Shown here in pieces: positions 17,398 to 26,952 of a stretch of 64,000 nt of DNA. Source of the DNA: Streptomyces sp. NBC_00523 (lineage in GTDB: Bacteria > Actinomycetota > Actinomycetes > Streptomycetales > Streptomycetaceae). Both the position numbers and the translations under genes were made by a program. The notes beneath the pieces were generated by a model. The model saw nothing but the letters and a program-made list of their open reading frames with translations, had not been told where the DNA came from and made no database searches. The stretch's first letter is position 1. Each line of letters opens with the position of its first letter. The DNA lies in NCBI RefSeq assembly GCF_036346615.1, contig NZ_CP107836.1, forward strand, positions 2,542,001-2,606,000, in the 5' to 3' direction.

Positions 17398-18351
17398 CTA
17401 CTCGGCGGGGCGTCCGAAGAGTTCCGCTCCCGAACGCAGCGCGGCGACCATGTCCGCCCGGTTCGCGGGGCCGCTCGCCTTGCGGCCCGTGATCACGGTG
17501 CGGGGAAGGTAGTCGCTGTCCACGGCGGGCGCCCAGTCCCGGCGACGGTGGGCCAGGGCGGCGAGCGCCAGGGGTGTGAGCGGCAGGAGGGAGCGGGGGT
17601 GGGTGCTGACCTCGCCGAACGACCTGTACGTCAGCAGTAGCCGGCCCAACGCCGCGTCGAATGCCTCCCCGTCCCCGGCCGCGAGGCCGCGCAGCGCGAG
17701 AAGGGCGAGGTAATCGGGGCGGCCCCCGACATCGCTCCCCAGTTCGGCGACGAACGCGCGGATCCGGGCGAGCCCGCCGTCGATCGCCGCGAGCACCTGC
17801 GCCTCCGTGGGCGGGTAGTCCGCGTCTTCGTCGTCGCCCAGGTCCCCCAGTACGTACGCCATGAGGCCGTCGGCGAGCGCGTCCACGGGGAAGCGGGCCT
17901 CCTCCCGAGGGTGCCGCGCGTGGTAGAACGCCTCGCGGTGGCGCTCGACCGTATCCGTGAGCACCGCCAGGCAGAAGGCGTCGAGCCAGTCGGACGCGCC
18001 AAGGGAAACAGGGCTTCCGTCCGCGCCCGCGTCGTAGGACACCCCGAAGTTCACGTAGTCCAGGGAGACCGTGAAGGGGTGGCCCGGGAAGTACGCGGCG
18101 AAGGCTACGGCGCCGGTCGCCGCCTGTTCCGCGGCGCGGAGGACGGCTTCCGCCTGCGGGGTGTCGAGGGCGGGGTGGCGTACGGACAGCGCGCCCAGAT
18201 GGTCGAGGAACTCCCCCGCCAGCAGGGACCAGTCGTTGGCGGTCATCCGCTCCGAGGACATGGTCCGCACCAGCCCGCCGATCTGCCCCTCGAATCCGTC
18301 CCGAGCAGCCGAGACGCGTGCCTCGTCGATCACATGCCGCTCGATGTGCAC
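17398..18351 (-). CDS. Second Imm49-family protein, convergent with the first
   Basis: This 317-residue helical protein has the same order of motifs as the upstream Imm49 gene: ASDWLDAFCLAVLTDTVERH against GNWLSGFWLAVICRDQERM, and VDSDYLPRTV against IESDYLPHHL. It is encoded on the opposite strand with only 11 nt between the two stops. The GTG start follows GGTGGAG. Its sequence is much diverged from the first copy. It could be an orphan immunity protein against rival toxins or a relic of an earlier toxin-immunity pair. Confidence 0.75.
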   Translation of the reverse strand: MHIERHVIDEARVSAARDGFEGQIGGLVRTMSSERMTANDWSLLAGEFLDHLGALSVRHPALDTPQAEAVLRAAEQAATGAVAFAAYFPGHPFTVSLDYVNFGVSYDAGADGSPVSLGASDWLDAFCLAVLTDTVERHREAFYHARHPREEARFPVDALADGLMAYVLGDLGDDEDADYPPTEAQVLAAIDGGLARIRAFVAELGSDVGGRPDYLALLALRGLAAGDGEAFDAALGRLLLTYRSFGEVSTHPRSLLPLTPLALAALAHRRRDWAPAVDSDYLPRTVITGRKASGPANRADMVAALRSGAELFGRPAE

Positions 18352-18481
18352 AGCTCCACCGTTTCGTCTCGCTCGTGTCCGGCCGGGCGCAGGTCGCGCA
18401 TCACCCTACCGACCGGCCGTCCCCGCGTGCTCAGCATCACCCTGGACAGCCCCGTGACCGCCGGGTAACTTTTAACCATGA

Positions 18482-18497
18482 CTGAGCAAGCGCTTAG
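18482..18497. promoter_or_regulatory. Candidate TetR-type operator upstream of the acyl-CoA dehydrogenase gene
   Basis: CTGAGCAAGCGCTTAG contains a perfect AAGCGCTT core. Its reverse complement matches 10 of 16 positions of the operator copy at 23146-23161. It lies 64 nt upstream of the acyl-CoA dehydrogenase start and just after a TAACTTTTAACC stretch. Regulation by the TetR protein at 22496-23122 is a guess. The rest of the 18352-18560 gap holds no gene that I can see. Confidence 0.4.
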
Positions 18498-18560
18498 CCA
18501 TGCTCCGGAAGACGTAGCACCAGAAGTCGCAGCAGACGTAGCCGACCAGGGAGGCACCCC

Positions 18561-19718
18561 GTGCGCCGTACGGTATTCAACGAGGACCACGAGGCGTTCC
18601 GGGAGACCATCCGGGCCTTCATCGCGGCCGAGGTCGTGCCCGTGTACGACGAGTGGTTCGCCGCCGGGCAGGCGCCGCGGGAGTTCTACCAGCAGCTCGG
18701 CGAGCTGGGCGTCTTCGGGATCAACGTGGACGAGGAGTACGACGGGGCGGGCATCGACTCGCACAAGTACGAGGCGATCATCTACGAGGAGACCGCCCGG
18801 GCCGGCGTCTCCTTCGGCGGCTCCGGCGTGCACACGCTGCTCGGCCTGCCGTACATCAAGATGCTCGCCACCGACGAGCAGAAGAAGCGCTGGCTGCCGA
18901 AGTTCGTCACCGGCGAGCAGATGTGGGCCCTCGCGATGACCGAGCCGGGCACCGGGTCGGACGTCGCGGGCATGAAGACCACCGCGAAGCTCTCCGAGGA
19001 CGGCACGCACTACGTCCTCAACGGCGCCAAGACGTTCATCACCGGTGGCGTGCACGCCGACCGCGTCATCGTCTGCGCCCGCACCTCCGCCCCGCGCGAG
19101 GACGACCGCCGCTTCGGCATCTCGCTGTTCGCCGTGGACACCAAGTCCGAGGGCTACTCCGTCGGCCGCAAGCTCGACAAGCTGGGCCTGAAGGTCTCCG
19201 ACACCGCCGAGCTGGCGTTCGTGGACGTCAAGGTGCCCGCCGAGGACCTGCTCGGCGAGGAGAACAAGGGCTTCGGCTACCTCGGCACCAACCTGGCCTC
19301 CGAGCGCTGGGGCATCGCCTTCGGCGCGTACGCCCAGGCCGCCGCCGCCGTGCGGTTCGCCAAGGAGTACGTCCAGGAGCGCACCGTCTTCGGCAAGACC
19401 GTCGCCTCGTTCCAGAACACCAAGTTCGAGCTGGCCGCCTGCCAGGCCGAGGTGGACGCGGCCCAGGCCGTCGCCGACCGCGCGCTGGAGGCGCTGGACG
19501 CCGGTGAGCTGACCGCCGCCGAGGCCGCCTCCGCGAAGCTGTTCTGCACCGAGGTCGCGCACCGCGTGATCGACCGCTGCCTCCAGCTGCACGGCGGCTA
19601 CGGCTTCATGAACGAGTACCCGATCGCCCGCCTGTACGCGGACAACCGCGTCAACCGCATCTACGGCGGCACCAGCGAGGTCATGAAGTCGATCATCGCC
19701 AAGTCCATGGGCCTGTAG
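18561..19718 (+). CDS. Acyl-CoA dehydrogenase with isovaleryl/long-chain-type active site
   Basis: This 385-residue flavoprotein oxidises an acyl-CoA to the 2,3-enoyl-CoA, passing electrons to ETF. The FAD-binding pattern MWALAMTEPGTGSDVAG and the C-terminal QLHGGYGFMNEYP are present. The usual catalytic glutamate near the C-terminus is replaced by glycine (RIYGGTSEV). Instead a glutamate is found at E248 in LASERWGIA, the position used by isovaleryl- and long-chain acyl-CoA dehydrogenases. The GTG start follows GGAGG. The thioesterase gene follows 16 nt downstream, suggesting an operon. Confidence 0.9.
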   Translation: MRRTVFNEDHEAFRETIRAFIAAEVVPVYDEWFAAGQAPREFYQQLGELGVFGINVDEEYDGAGIDSHKYEAIIYEETARAGVSFGGSGVHTLLGLPYIKMLATDEQKKRWLPKFVTGEQMWALAMTEPGTGSDVAGMKTTAKLSEDGTHYVLNGAKTFITGGVHADRVIVCARTSAPREDDRRFGISLFAVDTKSEGYSVGRKLDKLGLKVSDTAELAFVDVKVPAEDLLGEENKGFGYLGTNLASERWGIAFGAYAQAAAAVRFAKEYVQERTVFGKTVASFQNTKFELAACQAEVDAAQAVADRALEALDAGELTAAEAASAKLFCTEVAHRVIDRCLQLHGGYGFMNEYPIARLYADNRVNRIYGGTSEVMKSIIAKSMGL

Positions 19719-19734
19719 GGACCGCCCGACTCCC

Positions 19735-20607
19735 ATGAGTACCGCACTCGATTCCCTGCTCGATCTGCTCGACCTGGAGCGGATCGAGCAGGACATCTTC
19801 CGGGGCACCAGCCGCTCGGCGGTCGTGCCCCGGGTCTTCGGCGGACAGGTCGCGGCCCAGGCGCTCGTCGCCGCGGGCCGCACCGTCCCCGCCGACCGGT
19901 CCGCCCACTCGCTGCACGCGTACTTCCTGCGCATGGGCGACCCGGGCGCGCCGATCGTCTACACCGTGGACCGCATCCGCGACGGCCGCTCCTTCGCCAC
20001 CCGCCGGGTCGTCGCCGTCCAGCACGGACAGCCGATCTTCCACCTCTCCGCGTCCTTCCAGACGTACGAGGACGGGCTGGAGCACCAGGCGGCCATGCCG
20101 CCCGCCCCCGACCCGGAGACGCTGCCCACCGCCGCCGAGATGCTGCCGCGCCACGCCGACCGGTTCAGCGACCCGGGCATGGTGGACCGGCTGGTCGAGG
20201 CGCGGGCAGCCGTCGACCTGCGGTACGTGGACGCGCCGCCGTTCGGCACGGTGGGCGAACCCCGCGAGCCCAGGTCGCAGGTGTGGTTCCGTACCAACGG
20301 CAAGCTGGCCGACGACCCGCTGCTGCACGTCTGCATGGCCACGTACGTCTCCGACATGACGCTGCTCGACTCCGTGCTGCTCGCCCACGGGCGCGGCGGC
20401 TGGGCGGTCGGGGACGTCGTCGGGGCCAGCCTCGACCACGCGATGTGGTTCCACCGGCCGTTCCGGGCCGACGAGTGGCTGCTGTACGACCAGGAGTCGC
20501 CGTCCGCGTCCGGCGGGCGCGGCCTCGGCCAGGCCCGCATCTACACCCAGGACGGCCGCCTGGCGATCACCGTCATCCAGGAGGGTGTGGTCCGGGTCCC
20601 CCGGTGA
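19735..20607 (+). CDS. tesB: Acyl-CoA thioesterase II
   Basis: This 290-residue double-hotdog protein hydrolyses acyl-CoA to free acid and CoA. Family features are FGGQVAAQALVAA near residue 40, HSLHAYFLRMGDP, RDGRSFATRRVVAVQ and the C-terminal ATYVSDMTLLDSVL carrying the catalytic aspartate. Length is normal for TesB. It follows the acyl-CoA dehydrogenase closely and may relieve build-up of acyl-CoA intermediates. Confidence 0.92.
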   Translation: MSTALDSLLDLLDLERIEQDIFRGTSRSAVVPRVFGGQVAAQALVAAGRTVPADRSAHSLHAYFLRMGDPGAPIVYTVDRIRDGRSFATRRVVAVQHGQPIFHLSASFQTYEDGLEHQAAMPPAPDPETLPTAAEMLPRHADRFSDPGMVDRLVEARAAVDLRYVDAPPFGTVGEPREPRSQVWFRTNGKLADDPLLHVCMATYVSDMTLLDSVLLAHGRGGWAVGDVVGASLDHAMWFHRPFRADEWLLYDQESPSASGGRGLGQARIYTQDGRLAITVIQEGVVRVPR

Positions 20608-20664
20608 CCGGCCCCCGGCCGCGCGTCGGACATGAGCGGGCCGGGCGCGGACATACTCACCGGC

Positions 20665-21636
20665 ATGACTGACGCGAAAAGCAGTGGCGGGGGGTCCACG
20701 TTCACCGTCGTCGTCGCGGCGCTGGCCAATCTCGGCATCGCCGTGGCGAAGGCGGTCGCCGGGCTGATCAGCGGGTCGAGCGCGATGCTCTCCGAGGCGG
20801 CCCACTCCGTCGCCGACACCGTGACCGAGGTCCTGCTTCTCACCGCGCTCAAGCGCAGCGAGAAGCCGGCCGACGAGGACCATCCGCTGGGGTACGGCCC
20901 CGAGCGGTACATCTGGGCGCTGCTGGCGTCCGTCGCGACATTCGTCGGCGGCGCGGTCTTCTCGATCTACGACGGGGTGCACACGCTGCTCGCGGGCGAG
21001 GACCTGGGTTCGCCGCTGATCTCGTACCTCGTGCTCGTCGTCGCCTTCCTGCTTGAGGGCTTCTCGCTGCGAACGGGGCTCAGGCAGGTCCGCCAGGAGG
21101 CCGAGGAGCTGGGCGCGCCCGCCCGGCACTACTTCCGGCGCACCCCGGACACCGCGGTCAAGGCCGTCGTGATGGAGGACTCGGCGGCCCTGCTCGGCCT
21201 GCTGCTCGCGGCGGGCGGCCTGCTCGGCGGCCAGCTGACCGGGTCCGGGGTCTGGGACGGCATCGCCTCACTGCTGATCGGTGTGCTGCTGGTGTACGTG
21301 GCGTGGGTGCTCGGCAAGTCCAACATCCAGCTCCTGATCGGGCGGCCGGTGTCGGCGCCGATGCGCGACGGCATCCGGGAGGAGCTGCTCGGCGTCGACC
21401 ACCTCATCTCCGTACTGGAGCTGACCACGCTCATCCAGGGGCCGGACGAGATCCTGGTCGCCGCGAAGGTGGACTTCCGGGACACCGTCACCGCCGAACA
21501 GGTCGAGACGGCCTGCGAGGAGGCCGAGCGCCGGCTGCGGCAGCGGTACGCGTCCATCAAGCGGGTCTACCTGGACCCCACGTCGGGCCGCGAGGCGCGC
21601 CGCCGGGCCCGCGCGGCCGAGGGGGAGGGCTCCTGA
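20665..21636 (+). CDS. Cation diffusion facilitator transporter
   Basis: This protein of about 323 residues has six predicted membrane helices and a C-terminal cytoplasmic domain. The metal-site motif HSVADT lies in helix 2 and EDSAALLG in helix 5. CDF proteins exchange zinc or similar divalent cations for protons. I preferred the ATG at 20665 (MTDAKSSGGG), since it gives a compact cytosolic N-terminus; an in-frame ATG at 20632 is possible and neither has a clear ribosome-binding site. The metal specificity is not predictable here. Confidence 0.88.
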   Translation: MTDAKSSGGGSTFTVVVAALANLGIAVAKAVAGLISGSSAMLSEAAHSVADTVTEVLLLTALKRSEKPADEDHPLGYGPERYIWALLASVATFVGGAVFSIYDGVHTLLAGEDLGSPLISYLVLVVAFLLEGFSLRTGLRQVRQEAEELGAPARHYFRRTPDTAVKAVVMEDSAALLGLLLAAGGLLGGQLTGSGVWDGIASLLIGVLLVYVAWVLGKSNIQLLIGRPVSAPMRDGIREELLGVDHLISVLELTTLIQGPDEILVAAKVDFRDTVTAEQVETACEEAERRLRQRYASIKRVYLDPTSGREARRRARAAEGEGS

Positions 21637-21660
21637 AGCCCGGCGGCTCCTGAGGCCCGG

Positions 21661-22443
21661 TCATCGGAGCAGCCCGGCCGCGTCCAGCAGGTAGTCCGTC
21701 ATCGGGTCGTAGAAGCGCGGGTCCAGGACGTGGTCGTCCAGCGGGATCGCGACCTGGAGGGTGCCCTCGGACTCGCCGAGGAACAGCGCGGGGTCGTTGC
21801 AGTCCGCGTAGCCGATGGCGTCCAGGCCGCGCTGCGCGGCGCATCCGGCCCAGCCGTGGTCGGCGACGACGAGGTCGGGCAGCGGGCGGCCCTCGCGTTC
21901 CAGGCCGTCGAGGATGGCGGCCATCGGGGCCGGGGAGTGGGTGTGCCAGAGCGTCGCGCCGCGCTCCTGGACGGCGACGTCCGCGAACTGGAAGACCATG
22001 CCCTCGTCGGCCATCAGCCCGCCCGGGATGCGGACGATCTCGCAGCCGGCCGCCCGCAGCGCCTGCGCGGTCTGGCGGTGGACGTCGAGCAGGCCGCCGG
22101 GGTGGCCGGTGGCGAAGAGGACCCGCTCGGCGCTCTCGACGGCCTTGCGGAGCCGGGCGGCGGCCCGTTCCAGGGCGTCGACGGTCAGCTCGGGGTCGAT
22201 GGTGTCCTGCCCGAACCGGTGCTCCGGATCGTCGCTGACCCCGCACCGCTCGGCCATCACGGCCAGCACGTCCTGCTCGTCGCGCCACCGGTCGCCCAGC
22301 TCCAGGCCCAGCCAGTAGTGCCGGTCCCCGTTGGCCAGGCTGCGGTAGTGGGCCAGGTTGTTGTCGCGCGGGGTGGCGACGTCCCCCGCGATGCGCGTAC
22401 GGACGAGGTGCTCGACGAGGGCGGCGCGGCTGGGTATCGGCAT
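21661..22443 (-). CDS. Phosphatase-like protein conserved in Streptomyces
   Basis: This 260-residue soluble protein contains VLFATGHPGGLLDVHRQTAQAL, a Rossmann-like loop, then WHTHSPAPM and DLVVADHGWAGCAAQRGLDAIGYADCNDPALF, with several conserved His/Asp/Cys residues. I recall proteins of this type annotated as a phosphatase family in actinomycetes, but no classical phosphatase signature is evident. It is convergent with the CDF transporter and upstream of the TetR gene's 3' end. The function is uncertain. Confidence 0.55.
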   Translation of the reverse strand: MPIPSRAALVEHLVRTRIAGDVATPRDNNLAHYRSLANGDRHYWLGLELGDRWRDEQDVLAVMAERCGVSDDPEHRFGQDTIDPELTVDALERAAARLRKAVESAERVLFATGHPGGLLDVHRQTAQALRAAGCEIVRIPGGLMADEGMVFQFADVAVQERGATLWHTHSPAPMAAILDGLEREGRPLPDLVVADHGWAGCAAQRGLDAIGYADCNDPALFLGESEGTLQVAIPLDDHVLDPRFYDPMTDYLLDAAGLLR

Positions 22444-22495
22444 GGGGCCATTGTGCCGTGACGCGTGCCCGGCGTCCCGGCGGTCCGGAGGCCGG

Positions 22496-23122
22496 TCAGT
22501 CCCCCTGCCGCTCCCCCGCCGCCGCGAAGGCGCCCCGGGCCAGCCGGTGCAGCAGCGCCGCCGTCTCGGTGCGCCCGGGCAGCGCGCCGGGACGGCCCAG
22601 GTGCGGGGTGGAGTTCAGCAGGCCGAAGACCGCGTGGACGGCGGCCCGGGCCTCGTGCTCGGGCAGGTCCGGGTAGAGGTCGCGGACGACGGCGACCCAC
22701 ACCTCGACGTACTGCCGCTGGAGCCGGCGCACCCGCTTGCGGTCGGTGTCCCGCAGGCGGTCCAGCTCCCGGTCGTGCAGGGTGATCAGGGGGCGGTCGT
22801 CGAGGGCGAAGTCGATGTGGCCCTCGATGAGCGCGTCCAGCAGGGCCTCGGGCGATCCGTCGCCGGAGGCGGCGTCCTCGGACACCCGGAGCTCCCCGCC
22901 GGCCAGCAGCCGTTCGCTGATGCCGACGAGGAGCTCGGCGAGCATCGCGTCCTTGCCGGGGAAGTGCCGGTAGAGACCGGGGCCGCTGATGCCGACGGCG
23001 GCGCCTATCTCGTCGACGCCGACACCGTGGAAGCCGCGCTCGGCGAAGAGCCGGGCGGCCTCCCGGAGGATCTGCTCGCGGCGGGTGGGGGCCGCGACGC
23101 GGGCGGCGGCATGGGTGCTCAT
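22496..23122 (-). CDS. TetR/AcrR-family repressor of the leucine catabolic operon (likely)
   Basis: This 208-residue protein has an N-terminal TetR helix-turn-helix (REQILREAARLFAERGFHGV, then GISGPGLYRHFPGKDAML) and a helical ligand domain. It is transcribed away from the carboxylase operon. Two near-identical operator-like sequences (23146-23161 and 23172-23187) lie in the shared promoter, so it probably represses itself and the operon. The inducer is likely an acyl-CoA of leucine degradation, by analogy with similar regulators. Confidence 0.88.
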   Translation of the reverse strand: MSTHAAARVAAPTRREQILREAARLFAERGFHGVGVDEIGAAVGISGPGLYRHFPGKDAMLAELLVGISERLLAGGELRVSEDAASGDGSPEALLDALIEGHIDFALDDRPLITLHDRELDRLRDTDRKRVRRLQRQYVEVWVAVVRDLYPDLPEHEARAAVHAVFGLLNSTPHLGRPGALPGRTETAALLHRLARGAFAAAGERQGD

Positions 23123-23145
23123 GAGCAGCCATTCTAGACAGGCGG

Positions 23146-23187
23146 GTTAGCGCTCGTTAACCTGTGATCACGTTAACGCTCATTAAC
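23146..23187. promoter_or_regulatory. Tandem TetR operators in the divergent promoter
   Basis: GTTAGCGCTCGTTAAC (23146-23161) and GTTAACGCTCATTAAC (23172-23187) match at 14 of 16 positions and are 26 bp centre to centre. Each is an imperfect palindrome with GTTAA/TTAAC-type ends. They start 24 nt from the TetR start codon and end 53 nt before the carboxylase beta start. Confidence 0.75.
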
Positions 23188-23240
23188 ACGGTGGCGTTGG
23201 CGATCGGAACGGCGCGGTACGGGCAAGGGGGCTCGACACG

Positions 23241-24848
23241 ATGCAGCAGGCACCGGTGCTGACGAGCGCGGCGGATCCCGCCTCGGCGGCCTGGCAGGCC
23301 AACGAGGCGGCGCATCACGCGCTCGCCGACGAGCTGCGCAAGCGGCTCGCCACGGCCAGGCTCGGCGGAGGTGAGAGGGCCCGCGCCCGGCATGTGGCGC
23401 GCGGCAAGCTGCTGCCCAGGGAGCGGGTGGACACCCTGCTCGACCCGGGCTCGCCCTTCCTGGAGCTGGCCCCGCTGGCGGCCGAGGGGCTCTACGGGGG
23501 CGCGGCACCGGCCGCCGGGGTGATCGCCGGGATCGGCCGGGTCAGCGGCCGGGAGTGCGTGGTCGTCGCGAACGACGCGACCGTCAAGGGCGGCACGTAC
23601 TACCCGATGACCGTGAAGAAGCACCTGCGGGCCCAGGAGGTGGCGCTGGAGAATCGTCTCCCCTGCCTGTACCTCGTGGACTCGGGCGGCGCCTTCCTGC
23701 CGATGCAGGACGAGGTCTTCCCGGACCGCGAGCACTTCGGCCGGATCTTCTACAACCAGGCCCGGATGTCGGGGGCCGGCATCCCGCAGATCGCGGCGGT
23801 GCTGGGTTCCTGCACGGCGGGCGGGGCGTACGTCCCGGCGATGAGCGACGAGGCCGTCATCGTCCGGAACCAGGGCACGATCTTCCTGGGCGGCCCGCCG
23901 CTGGTGAAGGCCGCCACCGGCGAGGTCGTCACGGCCGAGGAGCTGGGCGGCGGCGAGGTGCACTCCCGTACGTCGGGCGTCACCGACCACCTCGCGGAGG
24001 ACGACGCGCACGCGCTGCGGATCGTCCGGAACATCGTGGCGACGCTGCCGGACCGGGGCGCGCTGCCCTGGTCGGTGCGGCCGGTCGAGGAGCCGAAGGT
24101 GGACCCGGCCGGGCTGTACGGCGCGGTCCCGGTCGACTCGCGTACGCCGTACGACGTGCGCGAGGTGATCGCCCGGGTGGTGGACGGCTCGCGGTTCGCC
24201 GAGTTCAAGGCGGAGTACGGCACGACGCTGATCACCGGCTTCGCGCACATCCACGGCCACCCGGTCGGGATCGTCGCCAACAACGGCATCCTGTTCTCCG
24301 AGTCCGCCCAGAAGGGCGCGCACTTCATCGAGCTGTGCGACCAGCGCGGCATCCCGCTGGTCTTCCTGCAGAACATCTCGGGCTTCATGGTCGGCCGGGA
24401 CTACGAGGCCGGCGGCATCGCCAAGCACGGCGCGAAGATGGTCACCGCCGTCGCCTGCACCCGGGTCCCCAAGCTGACCGTGGTCGTCGGCGGCTCCTAC
24501 GGCGCGGGCAACTACTCCATGTGCGGCCGGGCCTACAGCCCCCGGTTCCTGTGGATGTGGCCCAACGCGAAGATCTCCGTCATGGGCGGCGAGCAGGCCG
24601 CCTCCGTCCTCGCCACCGTCAAGCGCGACCAGCTGGGCGACGACTGGAGCGCCGAGGACGAGGAGGCCTTCAAGGCCCCGATCCGCGAGCAGTACGAGAC
24701 CCAGGGCAACGCGTACTACGCCACCGCGCGGCTCTGGGACGACGGGGTGATCGACCCGCTGGAGACCCGGCAGGTGCTGGGGCTCGCCCTGACCGCGTGC
24801 GCCAACGCGCCCTTGGGCGACGCCGGCTTCGGCGTCTTCCGGATGTGA
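23241..24848 (+). CDS. Acyl-CoA carboxylase carboxyltransferase (methylcrotonyl-CoA carboxylase beta)
   Basis: This 535-residue biotin-dependent carboxyltransferase has the two crotonase-like halves. Signatures are [37 protein letters not shown], and in the second half [20 protein letters not shown] and [19 protein letters not shown]. The closest family by these motifs is methylcrotonyl-CoA or geranyl-CoA carboxylase beta. The operon partners (biotinylated alpha subunit, HMG-CoA lyase, acyl-CoA dehydrogenase) fit leucine degradation. The start follows AAGGGGG. The alpha subunit gene begins 7 nt after the stop. Confidence 0.93.
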   Translation: MQQAPVLTSAADPASAAWQANEAAHHALADELRKRLATARLGGGERARARHVARGKLLPRERVDTLLDPGSPFLELAPLAAEGLYGGAAPAAGVIAGIGRVSGRECVVVANDATVKGGTYYPMTVKKHLRAQEVALENRLPCLYLVDSGGAFLPMQDEVFPDREHFGRIFYNQARMSGAGIPQIAAVLGSCTAGGAYVPAMSDEAVIVRNQGTIFLGGPPLVKAATGEVVTAEELGGGEVHSRTSGVTDHLAEDDAHALRIVRNIVATLPDRGALPWSVRPVEEPKVDPAGLYGAVPVDSRTPYDVREVIARVVDGSRFAEFKAEYGTTLITGFAHIHGHPVGIVANNGILFSESAQKGAHFIELCDQRGIPLVFLQNISGFMVGRDYEAGGIAKHGAKMVTAVACTRVPKLTVVVGGSYGAGNYSMCGRAYSPRFLWMWPNAKISVMGGEQAASVLATVKRDQLGDDWSAEDEEAFKAPIREQYETQGNAYYATARLWDDGVIDPLETRQVLGLALTACANAPLGDAGFGVFRM

Positions 24849-24855
24849 GGAAGAG

Positions 24856-26952
24856 ATGACGATGTTCGACACGGTCCTCGTCGCCAACCGCGGCGAGATC
24901 GCGGTCCGGGTCATCCGGACCCTGCGCGAGCTGGGCGTCCGCTCGGTCGCCGTCTTCAGCGACGCGGACGCGGACGCGCGGCACGTACGGGAGGCCGACA
25001 CGGCGGTACGGATCGGCCCCGCGCCCGCCTCCGAGAGCTACCTCAGCGCCGACCGCCTCCTGGAGGCCGCCCGCCGCACCGGCGCGCAGGCCGTCCACCC
25101 CGGCTACGGCTTCCTCGCGGAGAACGCGGCGTTCGCCCGCGCCTGCACGGAGGCGGGGCTGGTCTTCATCGGGCCGCCCGCCACCGCGATCTCGCTGATG
25201 GGCGACAAGATCCGGGCCAAGGAGACGGTCGCCGCGGCGGGCGTCCCCGTCGTCCCCGGCTCCTCCGGGAGCGGGCTGAGCGACGCCGAGCTGGCCCAGG
25301 CGGCGGCCGGGATCGGCATGCCGGTGCTGCTGAAGCCCTCGGCGGGCGGCGGCGGCAAGGGCATGCGGCTCGTCCGGGACGCGGCGGTGCTCGCGGACGA
25401 GATCGCGGCGGCCCGGCGCGAGGCCCGCGCCTCCTTCGGCGACGACACCCTGCTGGTGGAGCGGTGGATCGACCGGCCGCGCCACATCGAGATCCAGGTC
25501 CTGGCCGACACCCACGGCAACGTGGTGCACCTGGGCGAGCGCGAGTGCTCGCTCCAGCGCCGCCACCAGAAGATCATCGAGGAGGCCCCGTCCGTCCTGC
25601 TGGACGAGGCGACCCGGGCCGCGATGGGCGAGGCGGCCGTCCAGGCGGCCCGCTCCTGCGGGTACGTCGGCGCGGGCACGGTGGAGTTCATCGTCCCGGG
25701 CAGCGACCCGTCCTCGTACTACTTCATGGAGATGAACACCCGCCTCCAGGTCGAGCACCCGGTGACCGAGCTGATCACCGGACTCGACCTGGTGGAGTGG
25801 CAGCTGCGCGTCGCGGCCGGTGAGCCGCTGCCGTACGGGCAGGACGCCGTCACACTCACCGGGCACGCCGTGGAGGCCCGGGTCTGCGCCGAGGACCCGG
25901 CCCGCGGCTTCCTGCCCTCCGGCGGCACCGTGCTCGCGCTGCACGAGCCGCAGGGCGGCGGGGTCCGCACCGACTCCGGGCTCGCCGAGGGCGGCGAGGT
26001 CGGCAGCCTGTACGACCCGATGCTGTCCAAGGTCATCGCGTACGGCCCCGACCGGGCGACCGCCCTGCGCCGGCTGCGGGTGGCGCTCGCGGACACGGTC
26101 GTCCTCGGCGTCCCGGTCAACGCGGGCTTCCTGCGCCGGCTGCTGGCCCACCCGGCCGTGGTGGCGGGCGAGCTGGACACCGGCCTGGTGGAACGCGAGG
26201 TGGCCGCGCTGGTCCCGGAGGGCGTACCGGAGGAGGTGTACGCGGCCGCCGCGCTGCTGCGGCAGCACACCGCGTCCGCCGCCGCCCGCCCCGCGCCCGG
26301 CGCCTGGGCCGACCCGTTCTCGGCGGGCGACGGCTGGCGGCTCGGCGGCGCCCCGGCCCGGACGGTGCTCGACTTCCACATCCCGGGCCACGACCCGGTG
26401 CAGGTGGGCCTGCGGCCGTGCGGCGGCGGGGACACCGAGCTGACCTTCGGCCACGTCGGCGAGGGCGCGAGCCCGCCCGCCCCGGAATCGGGGTCCTGCG
26501 GACCGCTGGGACCGCTGCCCGGTACGGCGGAGAAGGCCAGGACCCTCGCGGCCGGTGACGGCCGGATCGCGTTCGAACTCGCCGGGGTCACCCATGTGTT
26601 CGCGTACGCGGTCTCCCCGGAGGGGCACTGGCTCGGCCGGGACGGCGACAGCTGGCACGTCCGGGACCACGACCCGGTCGAGGCCTCGCTGACCGGCGCC
26701 GCCCGCTCAGGCGCGGACACACTCGCCGCGCCCATGCCCGGGACGGTCACCGTGGTGAAGGTGGCCGTCGGGGACGAGGTCGCCGCCGGGCAGAGCCTGC
26801 TGGTGGTGGAGGCGATGAAGATGGAGCACGTCATCTCCGCGCCGCACGCGGGCACCGTCACCGAACTCGACGTGACCGCCGGGTCCACGGTCGCCATGGA
26901 CCAGGTGCTCGCCGTCGTCGTGCCCGCCGCCGGTGCCGGGGAGGACGCATGA
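24856..26952 (+). CDS. Biotin carboxylase / biotin-carrier alpha subunit of acyl-CoA carboxylase
   Basis: This 698-residue protein has an N-terminal biotin carboxylase ([17 protein letters not shown]), an ATP-grasp glycine loop ([14 protein letters not shown]) and the catalytic segment [17 protein letters not shown] linker domain is followed by a C-terminal biotinyl domain with the lysine in [14 protein letters not shown]. It carboxylates its own biotin for the beta subunit to transfer, here probably to 3-methylcrotonyl-CoA. Its stop overlaps the HMG-CoA lyase start (ATGA). Confidence 0.93.
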   Translation: MTMFDTVLVANRGEIAVRVIRTLRELGVRSVAVFSDADADARHVREADTAVRIGPAPASESYLSADRLLEAARRTGAQAVHPGYGFLAENAAFARACTEAGLVFIGPPATAISLMGDKIRAKETVAAAGVPVVPGSSGSGLSDAELAQAAAGIGMPVLLKPSAGGGGKGMRLVRDAAVLADEIAAARREARASFGDDTLLVERWIDRPRHIEIQVLADTHGNVVHLGERECSLQRRHQKIIEEAPSVLLDEATRAAMGEAAVQAARSCGYVGAGTVEFIVPGSDPSSYYFMEMNTRLQVEHPVTELITGLDLVEWQLRVAAGEPLPYGQDAVTLTGHAVEARVCAEDPARGFLPSGGTVLALHEPQGGGVRTDSGLAEGGEVGSLYDPMLSKVIAYGPDRATALRRLRVALADTVVLGVPVNAGFLRRLLAHPAVVAGELDTGLVEREVAALVPEGVPEEVYAAAALLRQHTASAAARPAPGAWADPFSAGDGWRLGGAPARTVLDFHIPGHDPVQVGLRPCGGGDTELTFGHVGEGASPPAPESGSCGPLGPLPGTAEKARTLAAGDGRIAFELAGVTHVFAYAVSPEGHWLGRDGDSWHVRDHDPVEASLTGAARSGADTLAAPMPGTVTVVKVAVGDEVAAGQSLLVVEAMKMEHVISAPHAGTVTELDVTAGSTVAMDQVLAVVVPAAGAGEDA

